A DNA stretch of 8,649 nt from Rickettsiales bacterium (GCA_947441695.1 CANEUK010000053.1:1-8649); one strand, 5' to 3'; numbered from the stretch's first letter, positions 1 to 5,769 are shown. A program made the numbers and translations. The notes: generated by a model from the sequence alone, not told the origin.

Positions 1-429
1 CTTATTATCTGACAAAACTTTGCTGGAATAATTAACATTGGTAAATCCATAAGTTAAAAATGGCGTAATTCTTGGAAAAATTGCAAAACCCGCGCTGGCT
101 TTGGCGCCATAGCGATTTTTTAAGTTGAATTGATTGTTTTGAACCGCTGATGAATCAAAGTTTTTTGCCGAAGTTTCGAGATTGTCGTAAAATAGTTCGG
201 CTGAAGCCAAAAGATTTAGAATATCTAGCCTAAAACCAGCATTGACGCCATAACCTAAATTATTTCCTTTTTTGGTGCTGTCATTTTTTAAATCAGGAAT
301 TGTTGAATAGGTTTTTGCCACGTTTTTAGAATTAGCCTGCAAAATGTCGGCACCAGCGTAAAATCCGGTTGCATAAGCTGAATTTGCCAAAACTAAACTG
401 ACACAAAAAGTTGCTAGAAAATTTTTCAT
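1..429 (-). CDS. exported outer-membrane beta-barrel protein (opacity/surface-antigen type), partial
   Basis: I translated this open frame by hand from the ATG at 429-427 (minus strand). It stays open for 143 codons and leaves the window, so the C-terminus is missing. Residues 1-20 form a classical signal peptide: Lys2, a hydrophobic stretch, then a cleavage site after Ala-Tyr-Ala. The mature protein starts TGFYAGADI. That aromatic/glycine first strand, followed by alternating stretches such as GYGVNAGFRLDI, LLASAELFYDN, AKASAGFAIF and PFLTYGFTNVNY, is typical of small 8-stranded outer-membrane barrels (opacity/Omp25/OmpA-like families). Such proteins sit in the outer membrane as structural or surface-exposed proteins. 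No enzymatic motif is visible, and the exact family cannot be fixed without the C-terminal strands. It is divergently oriented to the gene at 560. No Shine-Dalgarno sequence precedes the start; the leader is T-rich. Confidence 0.75.
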   Translation of the reverse strand, partial: MKNFLATFCVSLVLANSAYATGFYAGADILQANSKNVAKTYSTIPDLKNDSTKKGNNLGYGVNAGFRLDILNLLASAELFYDNLETSAKNFDSSAVQNNQFNLKNRYGAKASAGFAIFPRITPFLTYGFTNVNYSSKVLSDNK

Positions 430-559
430 AAAAATTGATGTTTTTAAAAGATTTTAAAAAAAATAAAAAATGGTGGGTGGTAAAATTTTGCATCGCACTT
501 AAGTTTTAAAAGCTCTTTTTTTGCAACCTTTTTCTTTATTAAATCTCATTAAAAAAAAT
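430..559. promoter_or_regulatory. divergent intergenic region between barrel protein and PCS-like gene
   Basis: These 130 bases must hold the promoters of both flanking genes, which point away from each other. The region is almost entirely A/T tracts apart from a G-rich island (ggtgggtgg, 472-480). I could not single out a convincing -35/-10 pair on either strand. An A8 run lies directly before the ATG at 560, and no Shine-Dalgarno sequence is seen for either gene. Confidence 0.4.
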
Positions 560-1426
560 ATGAATCTTAAAACCTTAAAAACCTTTGCGCTTGTTGCCTT
601 TTTGGCATCAAACGCTGCAACAAATTTGGCTTTTGCTGACGAACAAACAATTAAAAAAAGCTTAAGTTTTCACTATAACGAATATCCGGCAAGCCAATAT
701 AGCAACCAAGTTGCGGTAATAAATTGGAACAGCAAAGAAGGAATTGAGCGTTTTGAACGCACTGGTTTTAAGGGCGATTTTTATCGTTTAGCCCATCATT
801 ACAAACCGCAAATTAATCCTGCCGCTTGTGGTCAAGCCGCAGCAACTGTGGTTCTTACGTCAATTTACGAACTAAATCAAAAACCTTTTCCTGTAATTGA
901 AGAATGGCCAATTGCTTTTGGTGATAAAAAATATGCGTTGCAATATCGTCAAATTAACGAAACCAATTTTTTTAACGAAGCTACCGACAAAATTTTAGAT
1001 CGCCGCACCATTTCAATGAAAATCACCAAAAAAGACGGAAACTTTGGTGGCGGAATTGACGCTGATGAATTGCAAAAAATGCTCAAAATTCATGGCGTAA
1101 AATCTAATTTGGTAATTGTTGATAAATTTTCTGATGAAAAACTTGGTGAGTTTAGAAAATTGGTTAAAAAAGTGGTTAATTCGCCAAAAGAATTTTTGGT
1201 TTTGAATTATGACCATTCTTACAAAAGCTTGATGGGCGGTCACTTTTCGCCAGTTGTAGCTTATGACGAAAAATCGGATTCGGTTTTAATGCTTGACGTT
1301 GCGGCTCATAGAAACCCGTGGATTTGGATTAATCTAAGCGACATTTTCCACGCAATGAACACCAAAAACTACGCTCAAACTAGCTACCGTGGATATTTGG
1401 TGGTTGATACTAATTTGAAAAAATAA
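560..1426 (+). CDS. phytochelatin synthase family protein (exported papain-like Cys peptidase/transpeptidase)
   Basis: 288 residues from ATG 560. An upstream in-frame TTG at 521 would add 13 residues, but the ATG gives a clean signal peptide: residues 1-26, Lys4/Lys7, a hydrophobic core, and cleavage after Ala-Phe-Ala. The mature protein matches the catalytic half of phytochelatin synthases (clan CA). Cys90 lies in NPAACGQAAATVV, with Gln84 six residues before it as expected for the oxyanion hole. His228 is in GGHFSPVVAYDEKSDSV and Asp246 in LMLDVA. The 18-residue His-Asp spacing equals that recalled for plant and Nostoc enzymes. The C-terminal Cys-rich domain of eukaryotic PCS is absent, as in bacterial forms. 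Known bacterial members mainly remove Gly from glutathione and make phytochelatins poorly, so a thiol-peptide peptidase in the periplasm is the likely role; the actual substrate is inferred. The Cys-His interval (138 residues) is longer than usual. It is followed by a hairpin and convergent with the helicase gene. Confidence 0.85.
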   Translation: MNLKTLKTFALVAFLASNAATNLAFADEQTIKKSLSFHYNEYPASQYSNQVAVINWNSKEGIERFERTGFKGDFYRLAHHYKPQINPAACGQAAATVVLTSIYELNQKPFPVIEEWPIAFGDKKYALQYRQINETNFFNEATDKILDRRTISMKITKKDGNFGGGIDADELQKMLKIHGVKSNLVIVDKFSDEKLGEFRKLVKKVVNSPKEFLVLNYDHSYKSLMGGHFSPVVAYDEKSDSVLMLDVAAHRNPWIWINLSDIFHAMNTKNYAQTSYRGYLVVDTNLKK

Positions 1427-1432
1427 TTTTTT

Positions 1433-1474
1433 AATTAAGCCAAGTTCAACTTGAGGGTTGAATTTGGCTTAATT
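1433..1474. terminator. strong hairpin between convergent genes, probable intrinsic terminator
   Basis: An 18-base left arm (1433-1450) pairs with 1457-1474 across a 6-base loop (ttgagg). All positions pair, with one G-T wobble. It begins six bases after the stop of the PCS-like gene. The plus-strand tail is only moderately T-rich (tatatt). On the minus strand the tail is A-rich, with a T run only further on. It probably ends transcription of the PCS-like gene and may also stop readthrough from the helicase gene, whose stop lies about 100 bases to the right. Confidence 0.7.
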
Positions 1475-1577
1475 TATATTGGTGAAAATTTTCAACCAAG
1501 TGGGAATTTTCGGTGATTTGGCTGGCGATTTTTTTTGAGTCTAATTTGCTAAATCTTTGCGCGGGTAATTAAAAAAT

Positions 1578-3530
1578 TTATTTTCCGCCTTTCCAATTTC
1601 TGCTATTTGAACTTGAAGAGCCAGATCTTGGTCTTCTTGAACCTTCGCCAGAAAAAAATCTTGATCCTGAATTTGGGTTTGATTTTCCGCCTCCAAAACC
1701 AAATCTGCTTGAGCTAGTTTTTCTAATTCCGCTGTCATTAATTAAAGATCTTGAAAATCCAGAATCTGCCCGAGAACCTCTTCCTAAAAATTCTGAATCT
1801 GTTCTAGAGTTTCTGATGGGTTCGCCGCGATTTCTTTTGCCAATTCCAAAGCTTTCATCTTGTGGTTTTTTGCTGCCAAAACCAAAAACTCCCATTCCAA
1901 AAGATTTTCTTCTGCCGCCAAAATTTTGAGGCGAAGAAAATTCGTCTGATTTTCTTTTTGAGTAAGAACCGCGTTCGCTATTGCCAAAATTATCATCGCG
2001 CAAATTACGGCTTGAAGAGCGCGAATTGCTGCTAAAATCAGATTCATCTCGCCTTCTTGAGCCAGACGAGAATTCAGATCTTGGTTTTCTGTCTTCGAAA
2101 CTTGGTCTTGATTCGTTTCTTGGATGGCGATTAGAACCATAATTTGCGCCGCTAGAATTAGATCTTCTTGAATCTGATCTTTCTGGTTTGCCAAAAATTT
2201 TTCCTAAAAACGAACGAACTGGCCCTTTAGATTCTGATTCGCTTCTTGAAGACAAATTTCTTGAGGTTGATTGTTTTGCTGAAATTCTTGAGCCAGAACT
2301 TTTTTTAGAAGACGCGCCTCTGGAAGAAGTGTTTCGTCCCCTTGTTGAATTTCTGCGCTCTTGTTCAAATTCTTGATCAGAAGTGCTGCTTTCGGCATTG
2401 TGATAGGCGTGGGTTTCGTCAACCGGAATGCTAAAATTGATTAGCTTTTCAACAGCTTGCAAAAGTTTGCGTTCTGCTGGTTCGCAAAAAGAAATTGCTA
2501 CGCCCTCGCGACCAGCTCTGGCTGTGCGTCCAATTCGATGCACGTAGCTTTCAGGATCCATCGGAATATCGTAATTAATCACGTGGCTAATACCCGGGAT
2601 ATCAATTCCACGCGCCGCAATATCGGTTGCGACCAAAACTTTTAATTCGCCACTACGAAATTGTGCCAAAGCTTTTTCGCGAGCACCTTGAGATTTATTG
2701 CCGTGAATTGCCGCAACTTCAATTTTTGATTCTTGCAAGCTTTGAACAATGTGGTTGGCGCCATATTTGGTTTTTGAGAAAACCAAAACGCTGGTTACTT
2801 CTTCTTGTTTGATAATTTTTTTAAGCAGCATTGGTTTGTGGCTTTTGGCAACAAAACAAACTTTTTGATCAATACGTTCAACCGTTGAAGAAGCTGGGGT
2901 AACTTCAACAGTTACTGGTTTTTTTAGAATTGAATTTGCCAAATCAGAAATAGCTATTGGCATGGTTGCCGAGAAAAAAAGCGTCTGTTTTTTTTCGGGC
3001 AGTTTGGCGATAATTTTTTTAACATCGTTAATAAATCCCATATCAAGCATTCTATCGGCTTCGTCTAAAACAAATGTTTCGAGTTGAGCGTAACGAACAT
3101 AGCCTTGCGAAGTTAAATCGAGCAATCTTCCGGGAGTTGCTACCAAAATATCTAAACCGCGTTGCAAAGAAGTTATTTGAGGACGCTCACTAACTCCTCC
3201 AAAAATTACCGCATGTTTTAAGCCAAATTCTTTGCCGTAGGTTTCGATGTTGTCAGAAATTTGAGAGGCCAATTCGCGAGTAGGAGTTAGAACCAAAACG
3301 CGCACGCAACCAGTTTTTACGGATATGTTGCTTTTGGCTAAATTATCTAAAATTGGCAAAGAAAATGCGGCAGTTTTGCCAGTTCCGGTTTGAGCAATTC
3401 CTAAAATATCCTTGCCTTCTAAAATATGGGGAATTGCCTGCGCTTGAATTGGGGTTGGAGTTGTGTAGCCTTTGTTTTCTAGGGCTTGTAAAATTTTTGT
3501 ACTTAAATTTAGTGATTTAAAATCGGACAT
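1578..3530 (-). CDS. rhlE: DEAD-box ATP-dependent RNA helicase, RhlE type, with long Ser/Arg/Gly-rich tail
   Basis: 650 residues from ATG 3530. All helicase motifs are present in order: upstream Phe4 and Q motif (about 22-29, TPTPIQ), Walker A AQTGTGKT (46-53), PTRELA (83-88), GG (111-112), TPGRLLD (132-138), DEAD (156-159), SAT (187-189), VLVFSKTK (248-255), ATDIAARGID (301-310) and HRIGRTARAGR (331-341). The enzyme unwinds short RNA duplexes using ATP; bacterial relatives act in ribosome assembly, mRNA decay and cold adaptation. From about residue 380 the protein becomes an intrinsically disordered tail of about 270 residues rich in Ser, Arg, Gly, Asn and Asp. It contains many RS dipeptides, a short FLGKIFGK segment (441-448) and FG/GFG clusters (544-552, 610-613). 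Tails on RhlE proteins usually bind RNA and are often shorter; RhlE is my best subfamily match, not proven. It is a single gene divergent from msrA, with no clear Shine-Dalgarno sequence. Confidence 0.92.
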   Translation of the reverse strand: MSDFKSLNLSTKILQALENKGYTTPTPIQAQAIPHILEGKDILGIAQTGTGKTAAFSLPILDNLAKSNISVKTGCVRVLVLTPTRELASQISDNIETYGKEFGLKHAVIFGGVSERPQITSLQRGLDILVATPGRLLDLTSQGYVRYAQLETFVLDEADRMLDMGFINDVKKIIAKLPEKKQTLFFSATMPIAISDLANSILKKPVTVEVTPASSTVERIDQKVCFVAKSHKPMLLKKIIKQEEVTSVLVFSKTKYGANHIVQSLQESKIEVAAIHGNKSQGAREKALAQFRSGELKVLVATDIAARGIDIPGISHVINYDIPMDPESYVHRIGRTARAGREGVAISFCEPAERKLLQAVEKLINFSIPVDETHAYHNAESSTSDQEFEQERRNSTRGRNTSSRGASSKKSSGSRISAKQSTSRNLSSRSESESKGPVRSFLGKIFGKPERSDSRRSNSSGANYGSNRHPRNESRPSFEDRKPRSEFSSGSRRRDESDFSSNSRSSSRNLRDDNFGNSERGSYSKRKSDEFSSPQNFGGRRKSFGMGVFGFGSKKPQDESFGIGKRNRGEPIRNSRTDSEFLGRGSRADSGFSRSLINDSGIRKTSSSRFGFGGGKSNPNSGSRFFSGEGSRRPRSGSSSSNSRNWKGGK

Positions 3531-3571
3531 TTGTTTGAAATTATTTTGAAAAAAGAAGAGGTTGCGCTTTC

Positions 3572-3605
3572 AAAAACATCTTTAAAAAGAGGAGTAAAAA
3601 CATCT
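3572..3605. repeat. two copies of aaaaacatct, 24-base period
   Basis: Identical 10-mers at 3572-3581 and 3596-3605 lie in the helicase/msrA divergent region; a shorter aacatc recurs at 3612-3617. A spacing of about two helical turns would suit paired operator half-sites on one DNA face, but the sequence is A-rich and chance is possible. Confidence 0.35.
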
Positions 3606-3617
3606 AAGAGCAACATC

Positions 3618-3656
3618 ATGTGGATTTGGTTTTTTCATCCTAAGGATGGCTTGTAA
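3618..3656 (+). other. possible 12-codon aromatic-rich leader peptide upstream of msrA
   Basis: The open frame reads MWIWFFHPKDGL followed by TAA. AAGAG (3606-3610) lies seven bases before the ATG, a better ribosome-site match than any of the six real genes has. Four of the first six residues are Trp or Phe, and a short hairpin (3636-3648) overlaps the His-Pro-Lys-Asp codons. Composition and position resemble attenuator leader peptides, but the gene downstream is msrA rather than an aromatic amino-acid gene, and no classical terminator follows. It would also need a promoter upstream of 3606, not the candidate at 3692-3720. A chance ORF remains quite possible. Confidence 0.25.
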
Positions 3657-3774
3657 TATTAATCAAGAAAGGATTTTATTTAAATGGAAATTTAAAATAA
3701 CTAGTTGGTAAAACTACAATTCAAGTAAAGCAGATTTTTCAACTCTAATTTTTTATTTTTACCCAAGAAAAATC

Positions 3775-4347
3775 ATGAAGTCATTTTTTAAAATAAGTTT
3801 TTTTGTCATGTCAATTTTTAGCTTTTCTTCAACCCAAGGTGCCGAAATAAAATCTCAAAAAGCCTTACTTGCGGGCGGCTGCTTTTGGGGAATGGAACAA
3901 CTACTCGCAAACCTAGATGGCGTAGTTTCAACCGAAGTTGGTTATACTGGCGGCAACGTCGAAAATCCAACTTACGAGATAGTTTCAACTGGTTTAACTA
4001 ATCACGCCGAAAGCATTGAAATCACTTTTAATCCACAAAAAATTTCTTACGAAAAAATTTTAAAATTCTTTTTTACCATTCACGATCCAACCACTTTAAA
4101 TCGACAAGAAAACGACGTTGGCAGCCAATATCGTTCTGAAATTTTTTATTTTGACGAAATCCAAAAAAACGTTGCCCAAAAAGTTATTAATCAGGCTGAA
4201 AAATCAGGGGTTTTTAAAAAACCCGTAATCACTAAAATTTCTAAAGCTGGCAAGTTTTACAAAGCCGAAGAATATCACCAAAATTATCTCAAAAAAAATC
4301 CTTACGGTTATACTTGTCATCACGTTAGAGAAGATTGGAAGTTTTAG
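3775..4347 (+). CDS. msrA: peptide-methionine (S)-S-oxide reductase MsrA, exported
   Basis: 190 residues. It reduces the S-epimer of methionine sulfoxide in proteins and peptides back to methionine. The catalytic motif GGCFWG carries Cys36. The family signature HDPTTLNRQENDVGSQYRS is present at about residues 103-121, followed by the C-terminal AEEYHQNYLKKNPYGYTCH block, where Cys181 is the likely resolving cysteine. The N-terminus (about residues 1-23: Lys2, Lys6, a Phe/Ile/Met-rich hydrophobic core, ending Gln-Gly-Ala) looks like a signal peptide, so the enzyme probably works in the periplasm. Many MsrA proteins are cytosolic. There is no MsrB domain, so the R-epimer would need another enzyme. 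An exported form also needs a periplasmic reductant (DsbD-like or thioredoxin-like), which is not in this window. It begins 244 bases from the divergent helicase gene and ends with TAG. Confidence 0.93.
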   Translation: MKSFFKISFFVMSIFSFSSTQGAEIKSQKALLAGGCFWGMEQLLANLDGVVSTEVGYTGGNVENPTYEIVSTGLTNHAESIEITFNPQKISYEKILKFFFTIHDPTTLNRQENDVGSQYRSEIFYFDEIQKNVAQKVINQAEKSGVFKKPVITKISKAGKFYKAEEYHQNYLKKNPYGYTCHHVREDWKF

Positions 4348-4361
4348 GTTTTAGGTTTTGG
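4341..4361 (+). repeat. three tandem heptamers over the msrA stop codon
   Basis: gttttag, gttttag and gttttgg run head to tail. The first copy contains the last codon bases and the TAG stop of msrA. Copy-number change by one unit would move or repeat the stop without harming the enzyme core. Probably slippage-derived. Confidence 0.6.
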
Positions 4362-4513
4362 ATTTTCTGATTTTTTTTTAAAAAAAAGACTTTTTTGACT
4401 TAAACTTAAAAAAAACCTTTGCTTCAACAAAAAAAGGTCAAAAAAACTTGAACCAAAACTTTTTTTAACCTCAAAAAAATTGGTTTATTGGCTTGATAAA
4501 AAATTCAAAAAAA
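4348..4513. other. A/T-homopolymer spacer between msrA and the adaptor gene
   Basis: No gene is visible. The spacer holds a T9-A8 tract (4371-4387), A6-GAC-T6 (4382-4396), and nested inverted repeats: ttttttgac (4391-4399) with gtcaaaaaa (4437-4445), and accttt (4415-4420) with aaaggt (4433-4438). Any of these could fold and help end msrA transcription, but none is a GC-rich stem followed by a T run. A good -35-like TTGACT lies at 4395-4400, yet no acceptable -10 sits 16-18 bases on. The promoter of the efflux genes presumably lies here but I cannot place it. Confidence 0.4.
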
Positions 4514-5623
4514 ATGCGCAAAAACAAAATAAAAAAAGCGATTATAGCTCTTATTTTTCTTAATCTGACCATTCTTTGTGCGGTTTATTTTTTGGTAATA
4601 AAACCAAAGCAAAATGTCTTATCAAACCAAGCCAATATGGCGATAAGAAAAGAAGCCGAAGTAATTGTAATAACGGTTAAAAAAGACAAAGTTCAACTAT
4701 TTCAAGAACTTCCGGCTCGAGTTGAAGCTTTTAAAATTTCTGAAGTGCGACCACAAGCCGAAGGAATAATTAAAAAACGTCTTTTTGTTGAAGGAAGCTT
4801 TGTTAAAGCTGGTCAGGTTTTATACCAAATCGATCCAACAATTTACCAAGCGTCTTACGAAAATTCGTCGGCAAATTTAAAAAACTTGCGCACTAAAAAA
4901 TTGCGCTACGAAAAATTATTAGAAGTTGACGCCATCAGCAAACAAGAATTTGACGACCTTGAAACCAGCCTTGCGCAAGCAGAATCAGAAGCCAAAAAAA
5001 CCAAAGCCACCTTAAATTATACCAAAGTTTACGCTCCAATTTCTGGATATATTGGTAAATCAAATTTTACCGAAGGTGCTTTGGTTACAGCCAATCAAAA
5101 CGGGGTTCTAACCACCATTACGCAGCTTGATCCAATTTATGTTGATATGGCGCAACCAGCCAAAGAAGCCTTAGAAACTAACAATAAAAAAGAAATTTTA
5201 GTCAGTTTAGTTTCTGACGACCCAAATTATCAAAATATTGGCAAACTAAAACTTATCGAAAATTTTGCCGACCAAACCACTGATTCTGTGCGTTTGCGCG
5301 CTGTTTTTTCAAATAAAGATAAAAAGCTGATTCCTGGAATGTTTATTGGCGCAAAACTTCATTTAGAACCAATCAAAGCAATTACGGTGCCACAAAAAGC
5401 TACAACCAGAATGCCTGACGGTTCTTTGAGCGTTTGGATAATTGATAAAGAAAATATAGCCAAAATGCGAATCATCAAAGCCAATCAAACTTTTGGTGAT
5501 AATTGGGTTGTTGAAAGTGGTCTTGAAGATGGCGAAATAGTGGTTCTTGAAGGTTTTTTAAAAATTTCGGAAGGTGCCAAAGTAAAAACCACAAAACCAG
5601 AAAACCAAATACAAAAAAACTGA
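4514..5623 (+). CDS. RND efflux periplasmic adaptor (AcrA/MexA family, HlyD fold)
   Basis: 369 residues from ATG 4514; a TTG at 4493 would add 7 residues and cannot be excluded. The protein bridges the inner-membrane pump and an outer-membrane channel. A basic N-terminus is followed by one membrane segment (about 9-29) and no acceptable lipobox (Leu precedes Cys22), so it is anchored by the helix rather than by lipid as in AcrA. Then come the first beta-barrel/lipoyl half (about 50-110; EVRPQAEGII, VKAGQVLYQIDPT), the alpha-hairpin (about 111-172), the second lipoyl half (APISGYIGKSNFTEGALV), the barrel (LRAVFSN, PGMFIGAKL) and the membrane-proximal domain (VPQKATTRMPDG, then ESGLEDGEIVVLEG). 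It is collinear with E. coli AcrA from memory except that both hairpin helices look seven residues shorter. The next gene is its pump partner, 146 bases on. It stops with TGA. Confidence 0.93.
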   Translation: MRKNKIKKAIIALIFLNLTILCAVYFLVIKPKQNVLSNQANMAIRKEAEVIVITVKKDKVQLFQELPARVEAFKISEVRPQAEGIIKKRLFVEGSFVKAGQVLYQIDPTIYQASYENSSANLKNLRTKKLRYEKLLEVDAISKQEFDDLETSLAQAESEAKKTKATLNYTKVYAPISGYIGKSNFTEGALVTANQNGVLTTITQLDPIYVDMAQPAKEALETNNKKEILVSLVSDDPNYQNIGKLKLIENFADQTTDSVRLRAVFSNKDKKLIPGMFIGAKLHLEPIKAITVPQKATTRMPDGSLSVWIIDKENIAKMRIIKANQTFGDNWVVESGLEDGEIVVLEGFLKISEGAKVKTTKPENQIQKN

Positions 5624-5769
5624 TCTGAAAAAAACAAATTTATGAGCAAGTTTTTTTGATTAATTTGTGCGAGTTTTACTTTGCTTCGTGCGCAACAATT
5701 CAACAAAAACCAATGCGATAAAACTCTTACCTCAAGAAAAATTCAAAACGACTTAACTAAAAAAATTTA
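5624..5769 (+). other. adaptor-pump spacer with open adaptor frame and inverted repeats
   Basis: The spacer is long for an adaptor/pump pair. Past the adaptor's TGA its reading frame meets only one more stop (TGA at 5657-5659) before TAA at 5768-5770, which overlaps the pump's ATG as TAATG. In that frame an ATG at 5642 begins MSKFF, then TGA, then LICASFTLLRAQQFNKNQ, which reads like a basic start plus a hydrophobic segment. In the next frame, 5656-5721 reads as 21 codons ending in a lipoprotein-like FYFASCATIQQKPM. An inverted repeat gagtttta (5671-5678)/taaaactc (5719-5726) encloses the middle, and caaattta/ttaatttg (5635-5642/5660-5667, one mismatch) precedes it. It could be an untranslated control element, a decayed small gene or chance. 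Confidence 0.35.

Larger units (their letters stand above)
3531..3774. promoter_or_regulatory. divergent control region between helicase and msrA
   Basis: These 244 bases separate two divergent start codons. They hold a direct repeat (aaaaacatct at 3572-3581 and 3596-3605), an AGAGGAG run at 3588-3594 with no start codon at the right distance, a possible 12-codon leader ORF (3618-3656), and a small hairpin catcc-taa-ggatg (3636-3648). There is also an A/T-only hairpin (3676-3685 with 3690-3700, loop ggaa, one bulged base). For msrA, a candidate -10 TACAAT lies at 3715-3720 with a weak -35 TTAAAA at 3692-3697 (17-base spacer), giving a leader of about 50 bases. For the helicase I see no clear promoter; its 5' leader could be long, as in cold-regulated helicase genes (inference). 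Confidence 0.45.

Noticed and set aside
521..559. TTG start for the PCS-like gene
   Set aside because: It would place 13 residues before the signal peptide and has no ribosome site; ATG 560 gives a normal signal peptide.
1013..1243. Minus-strand 76-codon frame opposite the PCS-like gene
   Set aside because: Shadow of a gene whose triad and family motifs are read on the plus strand.
1482..1493. Perfect 12-base palindrome tgaaaattttca
   Set aside because: A/T-rich self-complementary words this short are expected by chance here, and it adds nothing to the neighbouring stronger hairpin.
1541..2422. Open frames of 65-136 codons on the minus strand and one on the plus strand within the helicase tail region
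   Set aside because: They lie in other frames of the low-complexity Ser/Arg tail, whose codon bias (AGA, TCT, TCA) keeps alternative frames open. They show no recognisable domain or start context.
4514..4600. Adaptor as a lipoprotein like AcrA
   Set aside because: Cys22 is preceded by Ile-Leu rather than a small residue, so the lipobox fails; the segment reads as a plain membrane anchor.
5621..5659. TGA recoded as Trp (alternative genetic code)
   Set aside because: All Trp codons I read in the genes are TGG, and no in-frame TGA interrupts any of the well-conserved genes. The two TGAs occur only after the adaptor's natural C-terminus.
5485..5706. Minus-strand 73-codon frame across the adaptor 3' end and spacer
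   Set aside because: Largely antisense to the conserved adaptor C-terminus, with no recognisable features.
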